Part shown: piece by piece, positions 52,944 to 63,476 of the stretch
Layout: the number at the start of each line of letters is the position of its first letter
How positions within the stretch are numbered: the first letter of the stretch is position 1
From: Bacteroidetes bacterium B1(2017)
GTDB taxonomy: Bacteria; Bacteroidota; Bacteroidia; UKL13-3
DNA length: 64,000 nt
Assembly: GCA_002256395.1 (NCBI GenBank)
Contig: NKJG01000008.1
Span: 1-64,000, forward strand
Direction: 5' to 3'
Position numbers and translations under genes: made by a program
Notes under the pieces: generated by a model
Database searches by the model: none
Told to the model about the DNA's origin: nothing
Seen by the model: the letters and a program-made list of their open reading frames with translations, nothing else

Positions 52944-55397
52944 TCACTCCGTTTTCAAACTCTTCACCGGATTCATCAATGCCGCCTGAATACTTCTGTA
53001 ACTAATGGTTAAGAAGGCAATTAAGACAGTTACCAAACCTGCAACCACAAAAACCCACCATTGTAATTCAGTACGATATTCAAAGTCTTGAAGCCAATTC
53101 TGCATTACATAATAACCTAATGGAAAAGCGATTAAGAATGACACTACTATTAATTTTAAGAAATCTTTTGAAAGTAAACCAACTATTTGAGGGACAGATG
53201 AACCCAATACTTTCCTGATTCCGATTTCTTTGAACCTCTGCTCCGTGGTAAAAGTCACTAAACCGAACAAGCCCAAACAGGCCACAAAAATGGTCAGGAT
53301 AGCGAAGATTCTAAGAATAGAATTCATGTTGGCTTCACGCAAATAAGTTTCGTTGTAAAGTTCATCTAAAAATGCATAATTGAATGCTTCGCCAGTACCA
53401 AACGCATTCCAACGGCTTTCCATGCTTTTTATTAAGCTTGGAATATCCTTATCTTCAGCTTTGATTATTAAACTAAAATATGGGTTATACTTCATAATCA
53501 ATGGCTCAATTGGCTCGCGAAGTGAGCGGGCGTGAAAGTCTTTTATAACGCCAACAACTGTTATTATTGGTGATTTACCATCACTATTTGCGGGCATTTT
53601 AATGGTTTTCCCAATTGGATTTTGTGGCAAACCGATTGATTTTATGGCTGTTTCATTAATGATTACATTTAAAGTGTTTTCATCAGTTGCTTTAGTGAAG
53701 TTACGGCCACTAATTAATTTCATGCCTAAGGTTGGTATATACTCTTCATCAATACCATATTGTTTAATTCTTATTCGCTGAGTTGGGTCATTGGCTTTCA
53801 TTACACCTTGCATATTGCTATCCGTAGGCCCAGCAGGTACAAAAGCCGATTTTGTGATACTTTTTACCCTAACATCATTTTTGAGTTCATTCCGAAAGGC
53901 ATCCAAATTATTGCCCAAAAAACCAGCTTCTCGCAAAACAATTAGCGATTTTCGGTTATAACCAACATCCTTGTTTTGGATGTAATTCATTTGCTGGTTT
54001 ACTACCAAAGTGCCAATAATTAGTGTTGCCGAAATGGCAAATTGAAACACAACCAAACTGCTCCTTACACCTTTACTACCTGAGTTTGTAAACCTATTTT
54101 TGAGAGCTTTCAAAGTGTTAAAAGACGACATGAAAAATGCAGGGTAAGCACCGGATAATATGCCGATAATCAATGTTACAATACCTAATATTGAAATGTA
54201 TTTTAAATTGAATAATGAAGAAATTTCAATATGCTTGTTGGCCAATTGGTTGAAAAATGGCAAGCATAAGCTAAATATGCCAACGCCTAAAAGCATGGCG
54301 AAAACGGTTGAAATAAACGATTCTGATAAAAATTGATTTACTAATTGGCTTTTTGCCGAACCTAATACTTTACGCATTCCTATCTCCTTTACCCGCTTTG
54401 AGGCCGAAGCAGTACTCAAATTCATGAAATTGATGCAAGCGATTAGAAGCATAAATAAGGCCACAGCTCCAAAAATAGTTACGGTTTTTAGCGAGCCGCC
54501 TTGCTCTAATTCGCCCCTTAAATCTGATTGCAAATGAATATTTAATAAGGGCTGAAGTGCAAGCCCAAATCTATTTCCTTTGGAAATGGATTCTTCTAAA
54601 CTCATACCCATTTTTGCCTTCAATTCGGGGGCAAGATGTTTATTGGTTGTCGCTCTTATTTTGGCTTCGATATTTTTTAAATCTACCCCATTATTAAGTG
54701 TGATATAGGTATAGTATTGTCCTTGTAGCCAGCTTTCATTTTTGGCAAGCGGGTTACTCGCCATCGAAGCCAATAGATCGAAATGGAAGTGTGAATTTGT
54801 AGGCATTTTTTCGATAATACCCGTAACTGTAAACAAGCCAGAGAAATCTTGAAAGCCATTTTCATTCCAAATACCGATGTCTTTTATGTGAATACTTTTA
54901 TTTATTGGGTCCGCTTTACCAAAATAGGTTTCTGCTTGCTCTTGTGTTAAAACTACGGTATTGGGCTGAATTAAAGCAGTTTTAGGCTGACCGTTTAAGA
55001 ATTTAAAGGTAAAAACATCAAAAAAAGTGGAGTCAACCATCACCAATTTTCCTTTTCGAATGGTTTTTCCTTGGTAAGTAACTTTTGCAGCATCAGTAAA
55101 TTTATGAATTCTTGTTGTGCTTTTTATTTCGGGCAACTCCTGCTTCAAAGTTGATGCAACAGGTGCCATCACACCAGCTTCTTTAATCAATTCGTCGCCC
55201 ATTTTTGCATCCAAAACCACCCGATAGGTGTCGGATGCATTGGTATTTAACCGGTCGTAACTTAGTTCGTCAGCTACATAGAGTGCTATTGTTAGGCATG
55301 TTGCAATGCCAATTGCCAAGCCTAATGAGTTGATAATGAAGATATTTTTATTCTTCATTAAGCTACGCCAAGCGATTTTGAAATAGTTACTTATCAT
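52944..55397 (-). CDS. ABC permease 6 (FtsX/MacB type)
   Basis: An 817-residue paralog, the longest of the nine. Coupling motifs are RVKEIGMRKVLGSAKSQ and RFKEIGIRKVLGSSV; the end is NPVKSLKTE. It closes the distal block (9, 8, 7, 6) and is followed by a hairpin terminator. Its leader (55398-55501) has two TTAYTGGG-like repeats and a possible fold-back copy. Confidence 0.9.
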   Translation of the reverse strand: MISNYFKIAWRSLMKNKNIFIINSLGLAIGIATCLTIALYVADELSYDRLNTNASDTYRVVLDAKMGDELIKEAGVMAPVASTLKQELPEIKSTTRIHKFTDAAKVTYQGKTIRKGKLVMVDSTFFDVFTFKFLNGQPKTALIQPNTVVLTQEQAETYFGKADPINKSIHIKDIGIWNENGFQDFSGLFTVTGIIEKMPTNSHFHFDLLASMASNPLAKNESWLQGQYYTYITLNNGVDLKNIEAKIRATTNKHLAPELKAKMGMSLEESISKGNRFGLALQPLLNIHLQSDLRGELEQGGSLKTVTIFGAVALFMLLIACINFMNLSTASASKRVKEIGMRKVLGSAKSQLVNQFLSESFISTVFAMLLGVGIFSLCLPFFNQLANKHIEISSLFNLKYISILGIVTLIIGILSGAYPAFFMSSFNTLKALKNRFTNSGSKGVRSSLVVFQFAISATLIIGTLVVNQQMNYIQNKDVGYNRKSLIVLREAGFLGNNLDAFRNELKNDVRVKSITKSAFVPAGPTDSNMQGVMKANDPTQRIRIKQYGIDEEYIPTLGMKLISGRNFTKATDENTLNVIINETAIKSIGLPQNPIGKTIKMPANSDGKSPIITVVGVIKDFHARSLREPIEPLIMKYNPYFSLIIKAEDKDIPSLIKSMESRWNAFGTGEAFNYAFLDELYNETYLREANMNSILRIFAILTIFVACLGLFGLVTFTTEQRFKEIGIRKVLGSSVPQIVGLLSKDFLKLIVVSFLIAFPLGYYVMQNWLQDFEYRTELQWWVFVVAGLVTVLIAFLTISYRSIQAALMNPVKSLKTE

Positions 55398-55423
55398 AAT
55401 TTTTTTATTTATTGATTGGGCGA

Positions 55424-55500
55424 ATGGTTATCGGGAAAATAGTTACTGGGAAATTGTTCAGTTTTGAAACCCAATGCCAGTTATTTAATTTCCAGTCACC
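55424..55500. repeat. GGTTAYTGG-type repeats in the permease 6 leader
   Basis: GGTTATCGGGAAAATA and GTTACTGGGAAATT stand in tandem at 55426-55454; an inverted partial copy (ATTTCCAGTCACC) follows near 55488-55500. Related copies lie at 41860-41876, 52883-52926 and 57941-57971. Confidence 0.5.
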
Positions 55501-55501
55501 A

Positions 55502-57931
55502 TTACTCTGTTTTCAAACTTTTAATAGGATTTACCAATGCAGCCTTTATACTTTGATAACTCACGGTCAATATCGAAATAAGAATGGCTGAAAATGTAGA
55601 TAGAGCATAAATCCACAATGGTATATCAATTCTGAATGAAAAATCTTCGAGCCATTTATTCATCACAAACCAACCCACAGGCAAAGCAATAATGATGGCT
55701 ATACCCACCAATTTTAAAAAATCCTTTGTAAGTCGGTAAGTTATCTGGCGAACGCTGGCTCCCATCACTTTTCTAATTCCTATTTCTTTGGTTCTCATTT
55801 GTGCATTGAAAGCGGCCAATCCAAATAGACCAAGACAAGCAATTAATAGGGATAGAACCGTAAAAGTCATAAAGATTCTGCCGAGCTTTTGCTCTACTTC
55901 GAATGTATTGTTAAAAGAATCATCCATGAAATAATGGTTAAATGGCTGTCCAGGAGCTACTTCTGACCATTTTTTTTCGATCTGCGAAAGACTTTGTTTG
56001 AAATCGCCCGAATTCAACTTCACTATCAATCGATTCGAATTAGAACCTATACGTAGACTCAAAGCCCCAATTTCGTCTTTGAATGACGAGTAATGAAAGT
56101 TCTTTACAACCCCAATTATTGTATACACTGGTTTTATACCATTATCTACCACAGTTGTGATTTTTTTCCCGATTACTTCATCTGGTTTTAAACCTAGAAT
56201 ACCCACCGCAGTTTCGTTTAAAATAATAGCAGTAGAATCGGTTGCAAAGCTTTTATCGAAATCTCGCCCCGCAATTATTTTCATATCCAAAGTTTCACTG
56301 TAATCATGGTCTACCCGCCAGTTTTGCATCTGAATCGTTTTTTTAGGCTCCGAGCCTACAAATTCAAATGAGTTATCTGATCGATTGGAGGGCGTAGGCA
56401 AATAACTACTTAAAGATGTTGACTCCACTTTGGGTAGTTCTGATACTTCTCTTTTAAAACTTTCCAGTTTATTTCCAGCTGCATAAACATCATCAATAAT
56501 CAGAATCTGGTCTTTTTTATACCCAAGATCTTTGTTTTGAATAAACTTGAGCTGTTGAAATACCACCAACGTGCTGATGATTAAAAACACCGAAATGGCA
56601 AATTGAAAAATTACCAGAGTATTTCTAATTTTGCCTCCACCAACCTTAGATTTATTATTTCCTTTTAATACCTCTACAGGAACAAACCTTGAAAGGAAAA
56701 AAGATGGATAACTACCCGAAACAAAGCCAAGAAACAAGGTTGCCCCCAACAATACCAGCCAAAATATGGGATTAAAGAAGGGCAAGGAAATAGTTTTGCC
56801 TGAAAGTTGATTGAAAAAGGGGATAAGTAAAAAAGCCAACAATAATGAAAAAAATAAAGAGATAAAAGTGAGCAAACTAGACTCTGTCAAGAACTGACGA
56901 ACCAAGGCTGATTTATTTGAACCCAAGGTTTTACGAATACCCACTTCTTTGGCCCTTTTAAGCGATTGAGCTGTGGATAGGTTCATAAAATTAACTACTG
57001 CCAGAAGCAACAAAAACAAGGCTATAAATGATAAAATATATATTGTTTGTTTGTTGCCGTTTGGGTTCATTTCAGCTACTCTATTACCTGCTAGGTGCAA
57101 ATCCAAAAGGGGAATTGTGCTGTATCTGATATAATTTCCGCTACTTTCGAAACTTTGGCGTGTTACACCAGGCATAAACGATTGTGCATACGGAATCATG
57201 TATTTTTCAAACAATATCTGCAAAGGCTTTTGCAAATCTGTGGCATTGGCATTAGGTATCAATTTGAGAAATGTGCTGAAATTATTACTTCCCCAGTTCG
57301 CTTCTTTAGATTCAGCATATCCTTCCATTGACAAGAAAATTGAATATTCCTTCAAAAAAGAATTTTTATGCAAATCGGCAATTACCCCAGTAATTCGGAA
57401 TGTTTCATTGTTATCGATCAAAATACTTTGCCCAATCGGAGAGCTTTTTCCAAAATGTTTTTTTGCAGTGCTTTCAGAAATTACCACTGTATTGGGTTCC
57501 TTAAGAGCTGTTTTTGAATTACCTTCTAAAAGATTTAATCCAAAAAAATCAAGAAAATTGGGATCGGCGTAGGTGCTATTAACTTCTTTCTGGTTTTCGT
57601 TGGTCTGCGTCCGTCTAACCAAAACACTACCAAATGAGCGGAAACGTGTAGCATCTTCCACTACTTTGAAATCACGCTTAACAGTTTCAGCAAATGGTGC
57701 TACCAAAACTCCAAATTCTTGGGCCTGACCTCCAAATTTAATATCTACGTTGGCACGGTGAATTCGGTTAGCGTCTTTAAAGGAGCGATTGAAACTAAGC
57801 TCATCAAAGATATACAACGAAATGAGCAAAGCTCCAGCCATACCTACAGAAAGTCCAAAGATATTTATGAAGGTAAAAAACGGCTGCTTTTTTAGGCTTC
57901 TCCAAGCGATTTTGAAAGAATTCTTTATCAT
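55502..57931 (-). CDS. ABC permease 7 (FtsX/MacB type)
   Basis: An 809-residue paralog with motifs RAKEVGIRKTLGSNKS and RTKEIGIRKVMGASV, ending NPIKSLKTE. The N-terminus IKNSFKIAWRSLKKQP departs from the IKNYFKIA consensus of its neighbours. It follows permease 8 by 81 bp and precedes permease 6 by 104 bp. Confidence 0.9.
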   Translation of the reverse strand: MIKNSFKIAWRSLKKQPFFTFINIFGLSVGMAGALLISLYIFDELSFNRSFKDANRIHRANVDIKFGGQAQEFGVLVAPFAETVKRDFKVVEDATRFRSFGSVLVRRTQTNENQKEVNSTYADPNFLDFFGLNLLEGNSKTALKEPNTVVISESTAKKHFGKSSPIGQSILIDNNETFRITGVIADLHKNSFLKEYSIFLSMEGYAESKEANWGSNNFSTFLKLIPNANATDLQKPLQILFEKYMIPYAQSFMPGVTRQSFESSGNYIRYSTIPLLDLHLAGNRVAEMNPNGNKQTIYILSFIALFLLLLAVVNFMNLSTAQSLKRAKEVGIRKTLGSNKSALVRQFLTESSLLTFISLFFSLLLAFLLIPFFNQLSGKTISLPFFNPIFWLVLLGATLFLGFVSGSYPSFFLSRFVPVEVLKGNNKSKVGGGKIRNTLVIFQFAISVFLIISTLVVFQQLKFIQNKDLGYKKDQILIIDDVYAAGNKLESFKREVSELPKVESTSLSSYLPTPSNRSDNSFEFVGSEPKKTIQMQNWRVDHDYSETLDMKIIAGRDFDKSFATDSTAIILNETAVGILGLKPDEVIGKKITTVVDNGIKPVYTIIGVVKNFHYSSFKDEIGALSLRIGSNSNRLIVKLNSGDFKQSLSQIEKKWSEVAPGQPFNHYFMDDSFNNTFEVEQKLGRIFMTFTVLSLLIACLGLFGLAAFNAQMRTKEIGIRKVMGASVRQITYRLTKDFLKLVGIAIIIALPVGWFVMNKWLEDFSFRIDIPLWIYALSTFSAILISILTVSYQSIKAALVNPIKSLKTE

Positions 57932-57940
57932 AATTTAGTT

Positions 57941-57971
57941 ATTGGTTATTGGAGAATTGGTTACTGGAAAT
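57941..57971. repeat. GGTTAYTGG-type repeats in the permease 7 leader
   Basis: Three imperfect units (TTATTGG, TTATTGGAGAATT, GGTTACTGGAAATT) directly upstream of the permease 7 start codon, read on the minus strand as CCAATAACC-like units. Confidence 0.5.
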
Positions 57972-58012
57972 TTTTTCTGTTTTATGACATTTTCCTTGTA
58001 AAAAATCAATAT

Positions 58013-60439
58013 CTATTCAGATTTCAAACTCTTAACAGGATTCATCAATGCTGCTTTTATGGCTTGGTAGCTGACCGAAAATATGGTAATTAAAGTCGCG
58101 AATAGGCCAGAAATAACGAAATATTCCCAAGTAATATCAATCCTATGTACAAAGCCTTGAAGCCATTGTATTGAAAAATAATAGGCCAAGGGTAAGCTCA
58201 GTAACGTAGCAATAAGCACCAAAATAAGAAAGTCTTTCGACATCAACTGCAAAATATTGCCTATACCAGCCCCCATCACTTTTCTAATTCCTATTTCTTT
58301 TTTGCGTTGCTCAGCATAAAAGGCTGCCATGCCCAACAACCCCAAACAAGCAATGAAAATGGCAATTCCAGATGCTGTTTTGTAGATTAAGCCTTGTTGA
58401 GTTTCAGCTTTGTAATAATTGGCTATATTTTCTTCGTAAAACTTGCCGTTGAAAGGGTATTCTGGAAAAATAGCATCGTGAGCAGCTTTGATTTGAGCTA
58501 CTGTCTCTTGCAAATTACCAGAAGTTATTTTTACCGAATTATTCCAAAAAAACTTTTGAACAGGAAAAATGATTATTGGGCTGTTTTCTTCTTTGGCACT
58601 GGCTGTCTGAAAATCTTTAACTACACCCACAATGGTATTCCATCCTTGACCACCCATTTTAATTTGCTTGCCAATGGCATCTTCTGGCTTGATGTTGCCG
58701 AGTTTTTTGAGCATGGTTTCGTTTACTACATATTTTGGAATACTGTCGGTGTTTTCATATGACTTTCCAGCCAGCATTTTAAGCCCAAAAGTTTTAAAAT
58801 ATTGAGCGTCTGCAATTTTCGCACTTATATTAAACTTCTCGTCTTCGGCTCGATGGTCAAAGGCAAAGTTGGATTGCCAATTGTTGCCCGAAGAAGGTGG
58901 GTCACTGTTGAAACTCATTGAACTAACTCCTGGTATAGCCTCTATTCTACTTCTGAGAGCGGTGTTTCTACTTCTTAATTCAGGGTCTACCGAAAAAATC
59001 AGAACGCCTTCTTTTACATAACCCATGTCTTTACTATCCAACATTTTGAGTTGCGATACATTTATGAGTGTAGAAAAAACCAAGAAAATAGCTATAGCAA
59101 ATTGGAAAACAATCAGTGCTTTTCTGAGTGAAAGTCCTTGCCTCCAATTGGCTTTTTTTGTGCTTCTAAAAGCTTCCAAAGGCGAAAAGTTGGACATAAT
59201 TATAGCAGGATACAGGCCTGAAAATAAAGTAACTAATAATAATATAAGACCTAAAAAAGGGAGTAACAATTTGTTTGAGAAAATACTGTATCCCTCTGGA
59301 AGGTCGAATAAGGCACTTAGCCATGGCTTGCCCAATAAACTTATCAGCAAGCCTAATATGACTGCTAGTAAGCTCACTATGAAAGTTTCAGACAAAAATT
59401 GTCCAGCAAGCTGCGACCTATACGAACCTAGCGTTTTTCTTACGCCCACTTCCTTTATTCGTTTTCCTATAATGGCCGTAGCAATATTTATAAAGTTAAA
59501 ACAAGCCATAAGGACAATCAAAACACCTATTAGTCCAATACCTTTGAGTTTTTTGGATGAAACTACTTTGTCTTTGAAATTGCTCAATCGTTGGTCAAAG
59601 TAAACTTGATCTAGACTGCCCAAAAAATGCTCCTTCACATCATTGGCTCCATCATTTTTGTATTTTTCTTTTGCAAATTTTCCAAGAACGGCATTGGTTT
59701 TTGATTCGGATTGATTATCCGCTAGTTTAAGAAACAGATGGTCGTTGCTGCTAGTTGTGCCCCAATCGTCAAATTTTCCAAAGCCCCATTTTTCAGGATT
59801 TTTTCGTTTGCTTTCATATGAAAATACCATTGAAGTATTAAAATCTGTATTCAGTGGTGCATCTTTAATTACACCCACTACTTGTATCAGTTCTGTGCCA
59901 TTTACCTTGATGTTTTGACCAACGGCTTTTTGAACATCACCAAAGTATTTTTTTGCCATGGTTTCAGATAATGCAACAACATTGGGCTCTGCGAGTGATT
60001 TTGGGTTGCCAATTACCCATGGAAAATTGAAGACCTCAAAAAACGAGGGGTCAGTCACAAGTCCTTGATTATCTTCATTGTATTTGTCTCCATTTACACC
60101 TGAGCCACTATTCATTACTGTAACGACTGGCTCTACCATACCATGAATAGGTACATATTGACCAAGTTCAGGATGCTCGGAGATTAGTGTTTTTTGAAAA
60201 GCCAATGGTGAGCCAGTTGTATATTCAACCTCACCATTCTTGAGGGTGCTTTTTCTTAAAACCCTGAATATATTCTCAGACTCAGTATGAAAATTGTCAT
60301 AACTATATTCGAAACTTAAATAGCTAAATATCAATATAGCAGCGGCAATACCTAAGCCTAGCCCAGCTATGTTTATGATATTATAGCCTCTATTTTTAAG
60401 GAGACTTCGAAAGGCGATTTTGAAATAGTTCTTTATCAT
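58013..60439 (-). CDS. ABC permease 8 (FtsX/MacB type)
   Basis: An 808-residue paralog with motifs RIKEVGVRKTLGSYRSQ and RKKEIGIRKVMGAG, ending NPVKSLKSE. Start region IKNYFKIAFRSLLKNR. Permease 9 ends 61 bp upstream. Its periplasmic core contains a Gly/Asn-rich stretch (SGSGVNGDKYNEDNQG) not seen in the others. Confidence 0.9.
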   Translation of the reverse strand: MIKNYFKIAFRSLLKNRGYNIINIAGLGLGIAAAILIFSYLSFEYSYDNFHTESENIFRVLRKSTLKNGEVEYTTGSPLAFQKTLISEHPELGQYVPIHGMVEPVVTVMNSGSGVNGDKYNEDNQGLVTDPSFFEVFNFPWVIGNPKSLAEPNVVALSETMAKKYFGDVQKAVGQNIKVNGTELIQVVGVIKDAPLNTDFNTSMVFSYESKRKNPEKWGFGKFDDWGTTSSNDHLFLKLADNQSESKTNAVLGKFAKEKYKNDGANDVKEHFLGSLDQVYFDQRLSNFKDKVVSSKKLKGIGLIGVLIVLMACFNFINIATAIIGKRIKEVGVRKTLGSYRSQLAGQFLSETFIVSLLAVILGLLISLLGKPWLSALFDLPEGYSIFSNKLLLPFLGLILLLVTLFSGLYPAIIMSNFSPLEAFRSTKKANWRQGLSLRKALIVFQFAIAIFLVFSTLINVSQLKMLDSKDMGYVKEGVLIFSVDPELRSRNTALRSRIEAIPGVSSMSFNSDPPSSGNNWQSNFAFDHRAEDEKFNISAKIADAQYFKTFGLKMLAGKSYENTDSIPKYVVNETMLKKLGNIKPEDAIGKQIKMGGQGWNTIVGVVKDFQTASAKEENSPIIIFPVQKFFWNNSVKITSGNLQETVAQIKAAHDAIFPEYPFNGKFYEENIANYYKAETQQGLIYKTASGIAIFIACLGLLGMAAFYAEQRKKEIGIRKVMGAGIGNILQLMSKDFLILVLIATLLSLPLAYYFSIQWLQGFVHRIDITWEYFVISGLFATLITIFSVSYQAIKAALMNPVKSLKSE

Positions 60440-60500
60440 AATTTTGTTATTTTTAAATCAAGTATGCACGAATATTCGTAATTCAGCCTAGTCAGTTAAT

Positions 60501-62915
60501 TCACTCCGATTTCAAACTCTTAACAGGATTTACCAATGCTGCTATTATGGCTTGATAGCTTACTGTGAGTAAAGTAATAAACATTGCCCCAATGCCTGCA
60601 GATGCAAAAATCCACCAAGAGATTTCTGTTCGGTAATTGTATTTTTGCAGCCAATTACTCATAAAATAGTAAGCTATTGGTGCAGCTATCATGCAAGAGA
60701 TTATCACCAATACCACAAAATCTTTTGATAACATTTGCCATAAACTTGCTACGCTTGCACCAAGTACTTTACGAATGCCTATTTCTTTGGTCCGTTGCTC
60801 GGCAACGAAACTTGCCAAGCCAAAAAGCCCCAAACATGAAATAAAAATGGCCAAAAACGTAAAAAGGGTTGCCAGTTTACCTAATAATTGTTCGGATTTG
60901 AATTTTTGTCCGTATTCGTCACTTGTAAATTTAAACTGAAACGGTGCAGATGGAACCAATTTTTTTTGAATCAATTCTATTTTTGCCAATGCTTTATTTG
61001 CCGATATATTTGGGTTGATTTTCACCAACATTTGACCAACATCATTTGGATTTTTTACGTACCAATAAAATCCCATTTTTACAGGCTCATAAGGTGAGTC
61101 TGCTATTACGTCTTCAACAACTCCTATGATTTGGCGGCGTTGTTGAGTATCATCATTAGTGATAAATTCGCCAATTGGATTTTTTAATCCGATATATTTT
61201 GCGGCTGATTCATTGATGATTACGGCGGAAGAATCGGTACTAAACTCATTAGAATAATCTCTTCCTTGCTTAATTTTCCATTGAATAGTTTTGCCATAAT
61301 CTTCATTTATATAAGTGACCGAAAATGACGATTCCGACTCTGCTTTTTTTCCTTTCCATGTAAATCCTCCCCAGTTATCCCAGATTGAGGTTACGGGGCT
61401 ACTCGAAAAAGCCACATTATCTGCCAACCCATTTCTGAGAATCTCTTCTTTCATTATCAATTTGTTATTATTGAAATTGGGGTCATCCATCGGAATTCTT
61501 ATCAAACTCTCTTTATTGTAGCCAATTGGGCGATTTTGTGCATATTGGATTTGTTCATACACGATGATAGTTCCAATAATTAGTATGATCGAAACTGTAA
61601 ATTGTACCACAACCAATACTTTGCGTGGCATTGAAGCATATTTTCCTTGTCTGATTGTACCTTTCAGCACTTTTATTGGCTCAAATGAAGACAGGTAAAA
61701 TGCAGGATAAAAACCGGATAATAAAGATGTTGAAGCAATAAAAGTCAAGCAAAGCAACCAAAAATAAAGATTATAAAATGGCATTTTGATATTCTTATCA
61801 GTTAGCTCGTTGAATGGAAAAATAGAAATAGAAACCAAAATAAGCGTGATAATAAAAGCAAAAAATACTACCAAAAATGACTCGCTCAAAAATTGATTGA
61901 CTAATTGAGATTTTACTGAACCAATAGCTTTTCGTATTCCTACTTCTTTGGCTCTTTTTTCGCTACGAGCTGTACTTAAATTCATAAAATTTATACATGC
62001 CAATATTAGTACAAATAACCCAACAATAGCAAAAAGCCAAACAAAGGTTATTCGTCCTTCAGATGGGTATCCATCTTTGAAATCAGCGTATAGATACCAG
62101 TTTTTCATTGGATTTAAGTAAAGAATTGCCTGATATTCTTTTGCTAGTTTTTTGTAATCATCAGGGGCATCTTTAAAATAAAAATTCTTTATTGCAGCAT
62201 TAGCTTGTTCCACATTTACGTTGTCGGCGGTCTGCACAAAAAGCCTTTGTGAGCTGTTATGCCAGTTGGTTTCGTTTGCTTTTACTTCTGGAAAAGTTGC
62301 CTTTGTATTCTCAAAATTGCCTATGAATTGAACATCTCCTAAAAATGAGTTTTTGGCAATGTCTTCATATACACCTGTGATTTTGCAGTTTATCTTATTA
62401 TTTAGTTTAATAATTTGGCCAATAGGTTCTTTTTCTGCAAACAGAGATTTTGAGGTCGATTCTGAGATAACGATCGCTTGCGGGTCATTTAGGCTTTCTT
62501 TGCTGCCTTTTAGCATTTTTATAGAAAACATATCAATCACTCCATTATCAAAAAATTGGCCTTTTTTTACATAGTTATTTTCTCCAATTCTCATCGAATA
62601 ATCACCGGCCCATTGTATTAAGATCACATGCTTGAAGAGATGACCATATTTTTCACGTAGAACCTTCGCCATTGGTTGTGGCAAAGTAGTTGCGTAATCT
62701 GCTTTTTTTTCTAATGGCTCAATTATATGATTATGAACTTGAGCAATTCGGTCATAGTTTTGGTAGTTACGATTATAACTTATTTCGTCATAAACCCAGA
62801 GACCAATAAGCATAGCCACTGCCATACCAACAGCCAGCCCACCAATATTGATGAAAGAATAAACCTTATTTTTTTGGAGGTTTCTCAAGGCGATTTTGAA
62901 ATAATTTTTAAGCAT
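60501..62915 (-). CDS. ABC permease 9 (FtsX/MacB type)
   Basis: An 804-residue paralog, the first permease after the ATPase in transcription order. Motifs are RAKEVGIRKAIGSVKSQ and RTKEIGIRKVLGASV; the end is NPVKSLKSE. It begins LKNYFKIALRNLQKNK. Its leader (76 bp) lacks the ATTATG-type start context of permeases 3 and 5-8. Confidence 0.9.
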   Translation of the reverse strand: MLKNYFKIALRNLQKNKVYSFINIGGLAVGMAVAMLIGLWVYDEISYNRNYQNYDRIAQVHNHIIEPLEKKADYATTLPQPMAKVLREKYGHLFKHVILIQWAGDYSMRIGENNYVKKGQFFDNGVIDMFSIKMLKGSKESLNDPQAIVISESTSKSLFAEKEPIGQIIKLNNKINCKITGVYEDIAKNSFLGDVQFIGNFENTKATFPEVKANETNWHNSSQRLFVQTADNVNVEQANAAIKNFYFKDAPDDYKKLAKEYQAILYLNPMKNWYLYADFKDGYPSEGRITFVWLFAIVGLFVLILACINFMNLSTARSEKRAKEVGIRKAIGSVKSQLVNQFLSESFLVVFFAFIITLILVSISIFPFNELTDKNIKMPFYNLYFWLLCLTFIASTSLLSGFYPAFYLSSFEPIKVLKGTIRQGKYASMPRKVLVVVQFTVSIILIIGTIIVYEQIQYAQNRPIGYNKESLIRIPMDDPNFNNNKLIMKEEILRNGLADNVAFSSSPVTSIWDNWGGFTWKGKKAESESSFSVTYINEDYGKTIQWKIKQGRDYSNEFSTDSSAVIINESAAKYIGLKNPIGEFITNDDTQQRRQIIGVVEDVIADSPYEPVKMGFYWYVKNPNDVGQMLVKINPNISANKALAKIELIQKKLVPSAPFQFKFTSDEYGQKFKSEQLLGKLATLFTFLAIFISCLGLFGLASFVAEQRTKEIGIRKVLGASVASLWQMLSKDFVVLVIISCMIAAPIAYYFMSNWLQKYNYRTEISWWIFASAGIGAMFITLLTVSYQAIIAALVNPVKSLKSE

Positions 62916-62991
62916 TTGTCTTGTTTTATTTATTCAAAAAAGAAACTAATTCTAGAATACAAAATGCATTCATATCCTAAATATCAGTGTT

Positions 62992-63333
62992 TTATGATTT
63001 AGAATTTTGCTTTAAACTCTTTTCTTTTTTCACGATTTCTTTCAACCTATTGTCTGGAAATATAATGGTAGTGCCATATTGGTTGGACTTAAATTGAGCG
63101 TTTTGTAATTGGAGATTTTTCATCACAAATCCTTCTTTCGATATGTGAATAACAGCCAAGTCTTCGACATTAAAAACCAAAGTATCAGAAGATTTTGAAA
63201 CGAATTTCAGAATGTTATTTTCAAGATTAATGGCCTCACCTTGTTCGTAGGTTCCGTCAGATTTTTTGACAAAATCTTGGCAGTAAACTTGTCCAAAAAC
63301 AAGTAGAAATGTAAGTGTTAATAGCTTTTTCAT
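62992..63333 (-). CDS. Small secreted protein of unknown function
   Basis: A 113-residue exported protein with signal peptide ending VYCQ (residues 1-18). The mature part has two short beta motifs (SDGTYEQGEAINLENNILKF, SSDTLVFNVEDLAVIHISKEG) and a basic tail. I recognise no family. It stands between the ATPase and permease 9, with the 7-bp repeat array ending 8 bp before its start codon, so its expression may be phase variable. Confidence 0.6.
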   Translation of the reverse strand: MKKLLTLTFLLVFGQVYCQDFVKKSDGTYEQGEAINLENNILKFVSKSSDTLVFNVEDLAVIHISKEGFVMKNLQLQNAQFKSNQYGTTIIFPDNRLKEIVKKEKSLKQNSKS

Positions 63334-63341
63334 AATTTATT

Positions 63342-63396
63342 TTTTAGCTTTTAGCTTTTAGCTTTTAGCTTTTAGCTTTTAGCTTTTAGCTTTTAG
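63342..63396. repeat. Heptanucleotide tandem repeat (TTTTAGC)n
   Basis: Seven perfect TTTTAGC units (63342-63390) plus a six-base partial copy. On the minus strand this reads as GCTAAAA units ending 8 bp upstream of the ATG of the small secreted protein at 63333, within its promoter or leader. Length change by slippage would shift spacing in 7-bp steps. Confidence 0.9.
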
Positions 63397-63476
63397 GTAA
63401 TGTTTCTTTGCTTTACTTGGTTCATTCTATCTATTTAAATTCCAAAGCGAAGAGCTTATCACTAATAGCTTTAGCT

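Noticed and set aside
59025..59603. 192-codon plus-strand frame antisense to permease 8
   Set aside because: Wholly inside a conserved permease gene, with composition of a shadow frame.
36306..62915. Interpreting the permease array as an assembly artefact
   Set aside because: The paralogs differ widely in sequence and length, with distinct motifs and intergenic regions.
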